Source: Priapulus caudatus
Lineage: Eukaryota > Priapulida > Priapulimorpha > Priapulimorphida > Priapulidae
Direction of reading: 5' to 3'
Length of the DNA: 28,997 bases
Assembly (NCBI RefSeq): GCF_000485595.1
Contig: NW_014577482.1
Coordinates: 371,394 to 400,390 of the forward strand
Below, piece after piece: positions 1 through 10,494 of this stretch (its first letter is position 1; each line of letters opens with the position of its first letter). The position numbers were made by a program, and so were the translations under genes. The notes below the pieces were generated by a model. That model saw only the letters and a list, made by a program, of their open reading frames with translations. It did no database searches and had not been told where the DNA came from.

Positions 1-1270
1 ACCTATTCTGTCTTGCAAATAGTTGTTGCTACTACGTATGATGGGAGCTTCCATGTTTAATCTGAAGATACTTAAACGTACGCGCCATCTCGTGGCAACT
101 TTCATAACGATCCCAACGAACATTCTTTTGAGAAGGTTCCTGATACCATCCCTGTGCATTCCACTGTTTCGGCGTGTATGTGAACACATTTGGGACTAAC
201 AGGGTTTACTAGAATCCCTCCACTCCACCACAGAGTCACCGCAGTAGACGTTAGATGAGCGCTGTCGCTATGCGGCACTTGTTTTCTTTACCGGTCATTT
301 TCATTCCTGATTATGGCTAACCCTGCATTAGCTAAAATCTATGATTTATAAGACTATATCTGCAACAAAGATATTTATCATGTGAATGGCTTGTTAACGA
401 TTTGCAAATTGATGTAAATTGTTATATAAATTCACAAGAATGGATTGTAAAAAAAAAAGAAGTTTTATTGCTAGAATGTAATTATAGATGTTACCACACA
501 TAATGAGGCATCTCTGTCTCTAGTCTGCATGGCAAATCCTTCAGATGTAGACAGAACAACAATCTTGTAAATTAAATAAACCGAGCTGAATATATTACTG
601 TGCCCTCGTATATGAATAAAACTAGATTTTTCACACACATACAGATAACTCTTGATTCACGTGTTTGAGTTGTTTTTAGAAAAACTATTGATCAATTGAC
701 ACTTTTAAAAAATTCACTTGGAGCTACATTTATAATAGTACGATTACCAACGTGCAACCACCAAACAATATCATCGTCTGGCTGGCATCACAGGGCCTAT
801 ACGAGAAGTTCGTGTCAGATTGGTATAGGAACGTGGGTTGCTGCCTTTGGGCTCGTAGCAGGTGGATAATCTAGATCTATAGTCGTGTCGATAAGTCTAA
901 ACCTCAAGTACAGTATTTTATTTTGTGCTGAAATTCCATGTGCAAGCATACTGTAGTTTCCACTATAGCAACCTTTGGTTGGTATAGACCCACACCAACT
1001 GGGTGTTGTCTCATTGTGAACCTGACCCCCTAAGGCCCTAACCTACACTGTTTTAATGTTATATTTACTCGTTTATGATGTATATGGCCATTTCCAAGAA
1101 CCTAATTACTCCACAGATCAAGAGTTAACCGCACATGCAGCAGAGCAGCAGTAACTATTCGGAGATGTCTCATTGATGGCGACAGGGTATTCCTGTGCGA
1201 ATCCAACAATGACCGATCATCACGATCTATTATCGCATTTCTGTTTATCGGTCACACATCTAATTACTCG
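1..1270. other. AT-rich flank, no gene seen
   Basis: I see no coding exon here. The part near 1270 is the probable 3' UTR and downstream flank of the minus-strand gene at 1271-1852; a minus-strand AATAAA lies at 921-916. Two plus-strand AATAAA hexamers near 574 and 615 could mark the 3' end of a plus-strand gene that starts left of the window. That is inference, since no open frame accompanies them. Confidence 0.4.
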
Positions 1271-1852
1271 TCACGTGTCCATGGGTGTGTGTTTTACGTA
1301 GGATGCATAATAATCGAATCCAAGAGATATCACATTATCGTAAAGCACTCGATAATGCGTCGGCAGTAGCATGAAATTCACCATCTGTGCCGGCGGCCAC
1401 ACGAGCAGTTCGGCTGTCCACAGTTTCTGCCCCTTGAAGATTGTTTCGTTTACCATGTGCCTGGCACCGGTACCTTCCAGTAGACCCAGTGTGACGAAGA
1501 ACACCGACCACATCACTGGTGAGAATATCACCTGGTCGGCTACCATTTTCTTGAGAACAATCGGTAGCGCTCGACCGGGAAGTTTCCTGTCTAGGAACAG
1601 GTACCACCAGTGGCAGCCAAAGCCGACCGTCATACCGGAGGTTGCCAGGTGGCGCGTGCGTCGTCGATCCCACGCCACGTGCCTTCCCTGCGACATCTGG
1701 TAGTGCTGCTGAAGGACGTCACCTGCCGCTGACAGTGTCATGCTGATCCCAACGTTTGTCACCAGTAGATACTTGGAAAATAGTACCCGTGTCGTTTTCC
1801 TGGCACTCCTAAAGGCAGCGGTGCCACGCAGGATTCTTAGTAGTGAGGCCAT
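1271..1852 (-). CDS. MPV17L2: Mpv17/PMP22 family protein, MPV17L2-like
   Basis: A 193-residue protein of the Mpv17/PMP22 family, closest in my recollection to MPV17L2, an inner mitochondrial membrane protein linked to mitoribosome assembly. Seen in the sequence: an N-terminal basic, Arg-rich segment (residues 7-22) suited to mitochondrial targeting; a first hydrophobic segment around residues 28-47 with AAGDVLQQ (42-49), the family's GD.L.Q signature; WWYLFLDR (82-89), matching the WYL.LDR motif; and the C-terminal signature WPPAQMVNF (152-160) followed by a P..YRVLYDN stretch. The length is normal for the family. The frame is complete in one exon, whereas vertebrate MPV17L2 genes have introns. 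The start is the first ATG of the frame. The gene is divergent from CWC22 across about 1.8 kb. Another Mpv17 paralogue is possible, but the motifs and length favour MPV17L2. Confidence 0.85.
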   Translation of the reverse strand: MASLLRILRGTAAFRSARKTTRVLFSKYLLVTNVGISMTLSAAGDVLQQHYQMSQGRHVAWDRRRTRHLATSGMTVGFGCHWWYLFLDRKLPGRALPIVLKKMVADQVIFSPVMWSVFFVTLGLLEGTGARHMVNETIFKGQKLWTAELLVWPPAQMVNFMLLPTHYRVLYDNVISLGFDYYASYVKHTPMDT

Positions 1853-2626
1853 TTGTGCTTTGTTAGAGAGTGACTATGGCTTACTGAAAAGATTAGAAAA
1901 TAAACGTTTTGGTTAGGCGAAAACAAAATATGTGTGTGGTTACCATTACATGCCGAAAAAAATAGGGTAGGTAGGTAGGTAGGGAATTCATTTTTTTTCA
2001 AATATTTTTTTTTTACAATTTTTATTTTTTGACTATTGAAATTGAAATAAATTGAATTGAAATTGACAATAAAATGTTTAGGGTCGCTGGGAATAAATAG
2101 GGTCGGTCGGAAAACCGTAACCACACCTATATTTTGTTTTGGCCTTGGTTTTTTGTTTTACACTGAAATAACCAGTACAATATCTGTTTCGTTGATATAT
2201 TCAAACTGGTGTGCATGATTTTAGTACTGCCTACTGGCAGTAGGCCTACTGAGTACTGACTACTGGTATCACTTCAGCACTAAAAATCAGTGATGCTTTA
2301 GACGTCTTACTCCATTGATAGATCATCTAACTAGATCATGTATTATTATCAGTTAGGAATATAGCATTAACATTATTCGGCAATCACATGTGACTATACA
2401 TAATAGTATTAATAATACTAATGTATCATGTAATCCATTGGCATTGTTGACACGAAGGAGAGTACATGCAGATGTTGCACCGCAGAGTGGGCATTCGGCA
2501 TTTCATTTGATTTATTATTAGTATTACTATTACTATTAGTATTACTAGTAAGTAGTAGTAGTATTAGTATTAGATCTTATTACGGCGGGTTACATAGTCA
2601 TAGGGACATTATCGACAACACACACA

Positions 2627-2824
2627 CACTGGCAGCAAGAACAAGTCGGCACCTACAGCTACAGCACACATGCGGCCATTGACTATATTATATATAACAA
2701 CACTCCATCAGTTGTTATATATATAATAATATATAGTCTATACTAATTACTATAGAGTATAGTCAATGGCCGCGTGTGTGCTGTAGTGTAGCTGCAGGCG
2801 CCGACCTTGTTCTTGCTGCCAGTG
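2627..2824. mobile_element. 198-bp hAT-like MITE
   Basis: A non-coding element bounded by terminal inverted repeats beginning CACTGGCAGCAAGAACAA (2627 onward, and its reverse complement ending at 2824). The inverted similarity continues inward through the segments around 2663-2695 and 2755-2790. CACACACA lies immediately outside both ends (2619-2626 and 2825-2832), consistent with an 8-bp target duplication of the hAT type. Because this is a CA repeat, the duplication is not unique proof. No transposase frame is present. Half of a second copy occurs at 18430-18497. Confidence 0.8.
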
Positions 2825-2877
2825 CACACACATATCTCGTTTCAACAATTTACTTACAACGTTCCATAGTCAAACTC

Positions 2878-2945
2878 CTGGTCCTGTTCCTGAGAACAAT
2901 ATATACATGATAATTGATATATGTATTGCTCTCAGTCTTGTTCCA
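2878..2945. repeat. Imperfect hairpin
   Basis: Imperfect inverted arms of about 28-31 nt (2878-2908 and 2918-2945) share CTGAGA.CAATA in opposite orientation around an AT-rich loop. It may be a small foldback element or a degraded MITE. No target duplication is evident. Confidence 0.4.
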
Positions 2946-3601
2946 GCGGTCTCACCAGCCTCTCAGCAAGCGGTAAGCAGTGCACGCTGCCATGTTGCGG
3001 TGAATGTAAAGTTTTGTTGCGTGCTTGACAACAACGATAAGGGAAATGTACATATAATATTATTAAATATTTATTAATTTATTTCTTTAAAACTATAATT
3101 TATTAATATCGAATATACGTATTTCGTAATTAAAATTTATACGATACTTTATCGTATTTTCTATAAAGTGAACCAGAAAATATGTTGCAGTAAGCGCGTT
3201 TTTCCAAGTACTGAAATCGGTAACAGATGAACAGCAATATGTTTCTACATATATGCGCCTATAATTCGTTTAGAAAGTGTTTATTTTAACGCAAATAACT
3301 AGACTCACGGTTACTGCTGGTGCTGCAAGTGACGACACTTATTACAATACGTGTAATTTTTGTATCACGGTATGTATTTAATAAATATTTAGATCAATTT
3401 TTACCACATTATGATTGTGATTGATTCATGATTGTTACTGTCACTCACTCACTGTCAGTGTCAGTTTGTCAGGGCCGCGCTGTGTGCGAACTGCAGTGTT
3501 GCTGTTCCGTGTGCAGACTAGCCCGTATGAAATCGGGAGTACTTGCAGCATTGACCGCAAACATTAAAAATAATGATAACAAATAATTAACTTTTTTTCA
3601 G

Positions 3602-3715
3602 TTCACACCGACGGTATCTACCAGATTAAGACGCACGTGAATCTGGTAACTCGACGATCGCCCGTGCTACTGTTGTTGGGAAAGAATACAAATGCTCGCA
3701 GAGAACTCGTGAATC
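3602..3715 (+). promoter_or_regulatory. CWC22: CWC22 5' UTR with short upstream ORF
   Basis: This leader segment follows the 3' splice site at 3592-3601. It contains an upstream ATG at 3692 that is in frame with the main start and encodes six codons (MLAENS), terminating at 3710-3712, three bases before the CWC22 ATG at 3716. The stop fixes 3716 as the earliest start usable in this exon. The geometry would require reinitiation or leaky scanning. Regulation by this uORF is inference. Confidence 0.5.
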
Positions 3716-6700
3716 ATGCCTATCGATGAAGCTGCTGCAGCTCGGCCAGGGGATGGGTACGCCGAAGATGCCCCGAAGAGCGAGAGTGAGGGCGAGGCAC
3801 GAAGAACACGCAGCAAGCATAAGAAGAAGCACAAGAGACACCGTCGGGAGAACCGAATCGACGCCGCGGAAGGCGACGGCGCCGACGACGGAAAGGCGAA
3901 CAGCGGCGGAGAAGATGTGACCGTCGCCAGGAAGAAACACCGCAAACACAAGCACAGTCGCGCGAGGCGAGATCGCCCGCGCAGCGGCGACGACGACGAC
4001 GGCGCGGCGTCACACTCCGAGCCTCCACAGAGAAGCAGCGTGATCAGCGTGGTGCACCGCGTCCCGCAAGCGGCGCCCCCTGGTGTCGCGAGCGGCGATT
4101 CTGATCACAAGGAGTCGGCCGACGAGCGACGAGACGACCGGGAGGAGGCGGAGACCAACGAGAAGAAGAGAGGCGAGACCGCGGAGAGGAGCGACGACGG
4201 AGAGAGGAATGATGTCGCAGGAGAGGATCGAAACGGGAGCGTGAAGAACAGGAGGAGGTCGCCAGCGAGCGACAACGCGGAGGAGGATCGAAACAGCAGC
4301 GTGAAGAACAGGAGGAGGTCGCCAGCCAGCGACAATGCGGAGGAGGATCGAAACAGGAGCGTAAAGAACAGGAGGAGGTCGCCAGCGAGCGACAACGCGG
4401 AGGAGGATCGAAACAGCAGCGTGAAGAACAGGAGGAGGTCTTCGGAAAGCAGCCACAACGACGACGCGAACCACGAGTCCGGAAGGCGGCAGGACGATCG
4501 CGAACGGCGCGACTACAGGCGATTGCGGGATGAGCGTCACCACGACGACCGATCGAGGTATCGCCACGACGACTGGCCGAGAGACTATCGCGACGACCTG
4601 GAGGACTACCGGAGGCAGCGCGGCTTCGACGGTCGCGGACGTGACAGGAGAGATTACGGCGGGCGACGGCAGAACGGCGGCTACGACCGGCGCGACGCTC
4701 CGCGACGACACCGCTCCCCTGAGCGTCGCGATCCACGCAGGAACGACGCTGACGGTAGCAGCAGGCGTGAGGAGGGAAGAGACAGGGATAGAAGGGAGGG
4801 GAGAGAGCCGAGAGACAGGGCAAGGGCGAGCAGGGAGAGAGAGGGAAGCGCCGACGAATCGGGAGAGAAGAGAAAGCGCAGCAGCCCGGAGGAAGCTGGC
4901 GGCGCGACGGAGAAGGACGGGAAACCGGAATCCGCCGCCGCTGCTGCCCCTGCCGAACCTACCGCGAAGAAGAAAAAGGTCGAGGACATCTTGACGATGA
5001 GGACGGGCGGCGCGTACATCCCGCCGGCGAGGCTGCGCGCGATGCAGGCGCAGATAACGGACAAGTCTAGCGTCGCCTACCAGCGGCTCGCGTGGGAGGC
5101 GCTCAAGAAGAGCATCCACGGCACCGTGAACAAGATCAACGTCGCAAACATCGGCACGATCGTGCGCGAGCTCTTCCAGCACAACATCGTGCGCGGCCGC
5201 GGCCTGCTCGCGCGCTCCGTCATCCAGGCGCAGGCGGCGTCGCCGACGTTCAGCCACGTGTACGCCGCCCTGGTGGCGATCATCAACACGAAGCTGCCGC
5301 ACGTCGGCGAGCTCATCCTGCTGCGACTGATCATGCTCTTCCGCAAGGCGTTTCGGCGCAACGACAAGGAGGCGTGCCTGACGGCGAGTCGCTTCGTCGC
5401 GCACCTCGTCAACCAGCAGGTGGCGCACGAGGTGCTCGCGCTCGAGATGCTTACGCTGCTGCTCGAGAACGCGACGGCCGACTCGGTCGAGGTGACGATC
5501 GGCTTCCTGAAGGAGTGCGGCGCGAAGCTGACGGAGGTGTCGCCGCGCGGCGTCAACGCGATCTTCGACCGGCTGCGCTCCGTGCTGCACGAGGGCGGTG
5601 TCGAGAAGCGCGTGCAGTACATGATCGAGGTCGTCGCTCAGGTGCGCAAGGACGGCTTCAAGGACTTCCCCGCTGTCGTGCCCGAGCTCGACCTCGTCGC
5701 CGAGGAGGACCAGTTCACGCACACGCTCACGCTCGAGGATACCGGCGACGCGCAGACGCAGCTCGACGTCTTCCAAGTCGATGCGGACTTCGAGGCGGCC
5801 GAGGAGAAGTACGCCGACATCCGCCGCGAGATCCTCGGCGAGGGCAGCGACGACGACGAGGGAGGCAGCGGGTCCGACGACGACGACGACTCGGAGGATG
5901 AGGAGGGTGCGAAGACGACGGTCGTCGACGCGACGGAGACGAACCTCGTCGCGCTGCGGCGCAGCATCTACCTGACGATCCAGTCGAGCCTCGACTACGA
6001 GGAGTGCGCGCACAAGCTGCTCAAGCTCGAGCTGAAGCCCGGCCAGGAGACGGAGCTCTGCCACATGATCCTCGACTGCTGCGCGCAGCAGCGCACCTAC
6101 GAGAAGTTCTACGGCCTGCTCGGGCAGCGCTTCTGCGCGATCAACAAGGCGTACGTGGCGCCGTTCGAGGCGATCTTCGCGCAGTCGTACGAGACGATCC
6201 ACCGGCTCGAGACGAACAAGCTGCGCAACGTCGCCAAGTTCTACGCGCACCAGCTGTTCACGGATGCGATCGCGTGGTCGGCGCTACAGCACGTGCGCCT
6301 CACCGAGGACGACACGACGCCATCGAGCCGCATCTTTATCAAGATCCTCTTTCAGGAGCTCGCCGAGTATATGGGCCTCGCGCGGCTGAACGAGCGGCTC
6401 GGCGACCCGACGCTCGTCGCGCACTTCGAGGGCATCATGCCGCGCGACCACCCGCGGAACACCCGCTTCGCGATCAACTTCTTCACGTCGATCGGGCTCG
6501 GCGGCCTGACGGACGACATGCGCGCTCACCTGCTCAACGCGCCGAAGGCGATCATGGAGCAGACGCAGGACGTCGACTCGACGGACAGCGACAGCAGCAG
6601 TGACGACGACAGCAGCAGCAGCAGCGACAGCTCTGACAGGTGAACGAGGCTTTGGAAATGAATCCGAAAACCTGGCCGGTCTTGATTTTCGATAAACATT

Positions 6701-7988
6701 TGATTTCTATTACTGTATAAGCTGTATATTTTGCGGTGGTTTAATTTTCGCGAATTTTGCGAACGCGTCCCCAACTGCGAAAATAACAACACGCAAATAA
6801 TGCCTACCGAATAATACCGAATAATTCATAATTCACCGACTGCGAAATTAACCACTCGCGAAATTGTCCGTCAAGTAAATATCTGGACGCGAAAAATACG
6901 GCTTATAGACAGTATGTATGTAACCTGTTGTATAATGCAATAAAAGTAAGACAGTCTTGCTAAAAGGTTACCAGCAACAGACTGGGAGATGGGGCACTGT
7001 TTCCAACACTGTTAAACGTATTCGATTCGACCTGTCATCAGCGGAACAGCGATGAAATGCAGCATTCTTGTTATGAGATGCTTTCGTCATTCGTGTCTTA
7101 GCCAACGGGGAGCAACTTTAAGTTTCCAAGTTGTCGACGCATTGTGGAAGTCGATAGATGTGGTCTACCGGCACTATTAAAATGTGAAATACGTTTGTCT
7201 AGTATCAGTCTTAATGCAACATGCGATGAATGTTTCGGTAAATATTGCCTTGCGTTTTCTGTGTCATAGATACTGATTCTGTATTTGTTTCCCGTCGCAG
7301 CAGCAGCAGCAGTAGCAGCGACAGCAGTAGCAGCAGTTCGGACGACAGCGATTCGTCGTCTTCATCGTTGTCATCCGATTCCAGCGACTCGTCCTCGGAA
7401 GAAGAATCCAGAAACAACGTCAAACGCAAGTCGTCGACGACGACGACGAAGAAGAAGAAGAAGCAGAAGAGGAAGCCCGAGTCGCCCGCGAAGAAAAAGA
7501 AAAAGCAGCAGCAGCCGCAACCGGAGAAAAAGAAGAAGAAAAGGAGGAAGAGGAAGCGCGGCTCGGATAGCAGCTCCGGGGAGGAAGCCGCAGAGGACGG
7601 CAACAACCGTGAGGCCCAGAAGGGGGTTGAGGAGATGATCCGGGACCGGATGTACCTGGAAGCGATGGGCGAGGCGAGGAAGCCTGCACCCAAGCCGAAA
7701 CCCGACCGCGAGACGAGAGAGCGGCGTCCCGACGACGCGCGCGACCAGGAGAGGAGGCACGAGAGGAACGGCGACGGGAAGAGAGCCGACGGGGATGACG
7801 GCAATGACCGGATGCGGAAAACGCACGAGGGTCGCCGGTCGAGCAGGGGTGAGGGCGACGAGCGGAGGCAAGGGAGAGAGAAGCCGTTCGAGGGCGGCCG
7901 AAGCTCGCCGGTCGCTCTCGGCGAAGACGGAGGTAGTCACCGGCGAAATCGCTCGCGAGACGGGAGCGGCAGGCGGGGGCGGGACTGA
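3716..7988 (+). CDS. CWC22: Pre-mRNA-splicing factor CWC22
   Basis: CWC22 is a spliceosome component that binds EIF4A3 and delivers it for exon-junction complex assembly. The coding exons are 3716-6639 and 7301-7988, giving 1203 residues. The donor is CAG/GTGAAC at 6640, the acceptor is CGCAG at 7300, and phase 2 joins cleanly inside a serine run. Residues 1 to about 420 are a disordered Lys/Arg/Ser/Asp-rich region with four copies of a 20-residue repeat. [13 protein letters not shown]-type segment (about 430) leads into the MIF4G domain (about 440-640). An acidic linker (about 705-733) is followed by the MA3 domain (about 735-860) and the conserved [13 protein letters not shown] (about 920). 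The tail is a Ser/Asp run, Lys-rich tracts, then a conserved-type [19 protein letters not shown] helix and an RS/RD-rich end. The N-terminal region is much longer than in human CWC22 as I recall it. There is no frameshift. Identity is secure; the exact end of the C-terminal tail is slightly less so. Confidence 0.95.
4221..4441 (+). repeat. CWC22: 60-bp coding tandem repeat in CWC22
   Basis: Three full copies and one partial copy of an exact 60-bp period start at 4221, 4281, 4341 and 4401. Each encodes a 20-residue Arg/Ser/Asp-rich unit containing [19 protein letters not shown]. Copies differ at only a few bases, mainly in one codon (GGG, AGC, AGG, AGC), so expansion is recent or homogenised. 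It lies in the disordered N-terminal region, outside the MIF4G and MA3 domains. Confidence 0.95.
6640..7300 (+). other. CWC22: CWC22 intron
   Basis: A 661-bp GT-AG intron between the Ser/Asp-rich end of exon 1 and the serine run that opens exon 2. It is AT-rich with no recognised gene or repeat. Both exon ends encode Ser-rich sequence, so small shifts of the junction would keep the same composition; phase 2 at both sides supports this choice. Confidence 0.85.
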
Positions 7989-10494
7989 TGGTAAGATTCC
8001 CCCATCGCGCCGTCGTTGATGGTGCCTTGCGAAAGTTTGTTATACATCGATTTCTCGTTTTACTTCTAGCAGACCTAGAAGTAAAAACTACTTCTGGTGA
8101 GAGAATCTTGCTCCGGATGGCATGGCTCCATCGTTCGTGACGGTATGTCGGCACCTATTTTCGTGTTTGTATTGTTTACACAGGACAGCAGGACACGTTC
8201 TGTAGTCGGCGTCCCAGCAAACCATCCGTAACCCAGTGAAGTCACGTGCCGTTACTAGTGGGGCGTTCTAAAGGGATGCTGTTCATCTCTGCCGATCCTG
8301 TGTTCTTATATTGATAATGATTGTGCCGTATTGTTTAGTGACTGTAATGATCGTTTTGTGTTCGATTGTAAATAGAGACAGCGATCGTGCATTGACAGCA
8401 CACGCTCACGTAAATCATTGAGCAGGTTCAGGAGTCAGCGAGTTATACGGATAGAAAGCTTCACTCCAACTTCGTAACTTTTTTATGAAGTTTTTGGTTT
8501 CACTTTTGATTACGTCAGCAAGTGGGAGCGGTTTGTACGTGGAGAAAATTGTGCGGTTAACTTTCACACACTTGCCGTGTTAATAGCACTGCGCAAGTGT
8601 GGTTGATAGTTGTATATATAGCAGTACATCCTAATAAGGCAATCTAATACAGTTCCTCTATAGTTATGTCTAAGTAGCTAGCTTGTCTCATATGTTCGTG
8701 CATTTATAAGATTAGATCAGCCTTCAGCCAACCTAAACTTCTGTCAAATACGTGTTAGCAGACATCCGTCTGTAAATGACACCTTTGGCATTTCTCTTTA
8801 GTGGCCGTTATACAGAGAAACCAGCTCTATAGAATAGGCCCTTACATACACAGCGGTCGTATTCTGGCTAACGCTCCATTAGGAGTGTTCCCAACTTTGA
8901 TATCATTAATGATTAATGATTGATAATCATAACCCTAACCTAAATGACATTAAACCACAAACTAATATATGACCATGACCATGACCATGACCATGACCAT
9001 ATATATATATATGTTATTATGACCATTAATGACATTAAAGTTGGGAACACTCCTAATGGAGTATCACCCCGTATTCTTCTACTAGTCTTCGTAGCAAACG
9101 TCATGTAAAGGCGTGATGTGTAAATATCTGGACTTTTTATCTACCGCTGATCTGCAGGTATTCTTCCTGCGGTGTAAAATGGATGGTAAACTTGGTTACT
9201 CTACAACTTGTTGGAGTCAGTACCATCAGGTACTATGTCATACAATTTCTGTATGTTACATCTGTTTGCATGGCAAAGATATATCTTGTGTGCATTTCTT
9301 TGTCGCGTAAAATGTAAAGGTAACATGTGCTTTTTTTCAATAAAAATTAAGCAAAAAACACGAAATTTATATACAATTTTTCATGTATTATATGCAAACA
9401 TAAATGCAAATCATTGGCTCATATTATATAATGACCGGAAAAATAGTACCTAATAAAACCGGAATTAGAGAACGAAGAATAGGACCAAATAATAAAGCAC
9501 TATGTGGTCAGATATTTTCAATGTTGTACAGAACTGTATTACAGAACTAGGATATATGCACACAAAAATTACAACAAAATGCAACTGAAATATTACAGTA
9601 GCCAAGAATTACATACGACGACATCTTAATGAAGTTACTACGGATGTTGATACAATACCACCTACTTAACTAAATAATTATGCACAAGATAGCAAAATGT
9701 GATTATTACACCAAGTCTTGTTATCAAGAGCACAAACTCTTTATTTTATAGTTTATGTTCTTGATATTTGTTATACATATATGTCTTCAATCATTTCAAA
9801 TATTTTTCCGGTCCCATACATATATAGTCTAATCATGCACACACTAATACAGGTATGCTGGATGAAATATGACATGTACTGAAAAATTGTACTCTTTATT
9901 GCCCCTGAAGATAGTTTATTCCAATTACAAGGTAAACTCCACCTCATACTATAGTGCTTAATTAATCTATATATAATATATGAACTCATATACGACGGTA
10001 TTCCTATATTTAGTAAGTCTACCATCATATAGGAACCTCGTTTGTTCGATGTTCTAATCAGAATACAATAACTATAATATATACTATACAGTATACAGTA
10101 AAGCCAATGTCAATGAGCGCACCCGAACCCTCGATCTCCGCCTCTTCAATTACACCGATCTGGATGAATGAGCACACAGTAAAATGTAGAAATCTGCCAA
10201 ATTCTCCACCAAAAAAAAAGTTACATTCAGAACCGGCAGTCTGGAAGATTGGGGATCCGGCCAGATCCTAGTTTCGTTGCACGCCTATCTACCACTAACT
10301 TCAACTGCGCAACTATACGTCAACACCACCGGGTGATGGCAGCGTATGAAGAGAGTCACGTGCAGACACAACTCTCGCTGTTACCACGCCTTCGAAAAAA
10401 CAATACCGACACCAGCTATCAAACTCCCCCCCCCAAAAAAAAACCCGCGGTCGAAACCCGCCTGAGTGGCAATGGCGACCGTTCGCCGTTCTTC
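7989..10494. other. Convergent spacer between CWC22 and SMC4
   Basis: AT-rich, with no coding exon I can support; the short open frames near 9113-9453 and 9771-10028 have low-complexity translations. It must contain the 3' UTRs of CWC22 (plus) and SMC4 (minus). Minus-strand AATAAA hexamers near 9895 and 9740 are candidate SMC4 poly(A) signals, and plus-strand AATAAA near 9340, 9453 and 9490 are candidates for CWC22. One transposon with a target duplication lies at 8866-9069. Confidence 0.5.
8866..9069. mobile_element. 204-bp MITE with 8-bp target duplication
   Basis: The terminal inverted repeats are 33 bp with 29 matches (8866-8898 against 9037-9069). They share the core CTCCATTAGGAGTGTTCCCA and both begin with GG. 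The octamer CGTATTCT flanks the element at 8858-8865 and 9070-9077. Inside are five tandem GACCAT units (8971-9000) and an (AT)n run. No coding frame is present. An 8-bp duplication fits hAT or Merlin; tips starting with GG lean to Merlin, which is inference. Confidence 0.85.

Larger units (their letters stand above)
1853..3601. other. AT-rich divergent spacer between MPV17L2 and CWC22
   Basis: No coding exon is supported. The spacer holds a 198-bp MITE (2627-2824), a small imperfect hairpin (2878-2945), an ATT/AGT-type microsatellite around 2511-2572, and the promoter and 5' non-coding region of CWC22. A stretch of T followed by CAG at 3592-3601 is a good 3' splice site, so the CWC22 5' UTR is probably spliced from an upstream exon that I could not place. 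Confidence 0.5.

Noticed and set aside
3626-4028. Short minus-strand frames near the CWC22 start
   Set aside because: They overlap the coding start of CWC22 and have Ser/Arg/Cys low-complexity translations.
4010-6250. 746-codon open frame on the minus strand opposite CWC22
   Set aside because: It is a shadow of the GC-rich codon use of CWC22. The translation is Arg/Leu/Val-biased with no domain, and the opposite frame carries clear MIF4G and MA3 domains.
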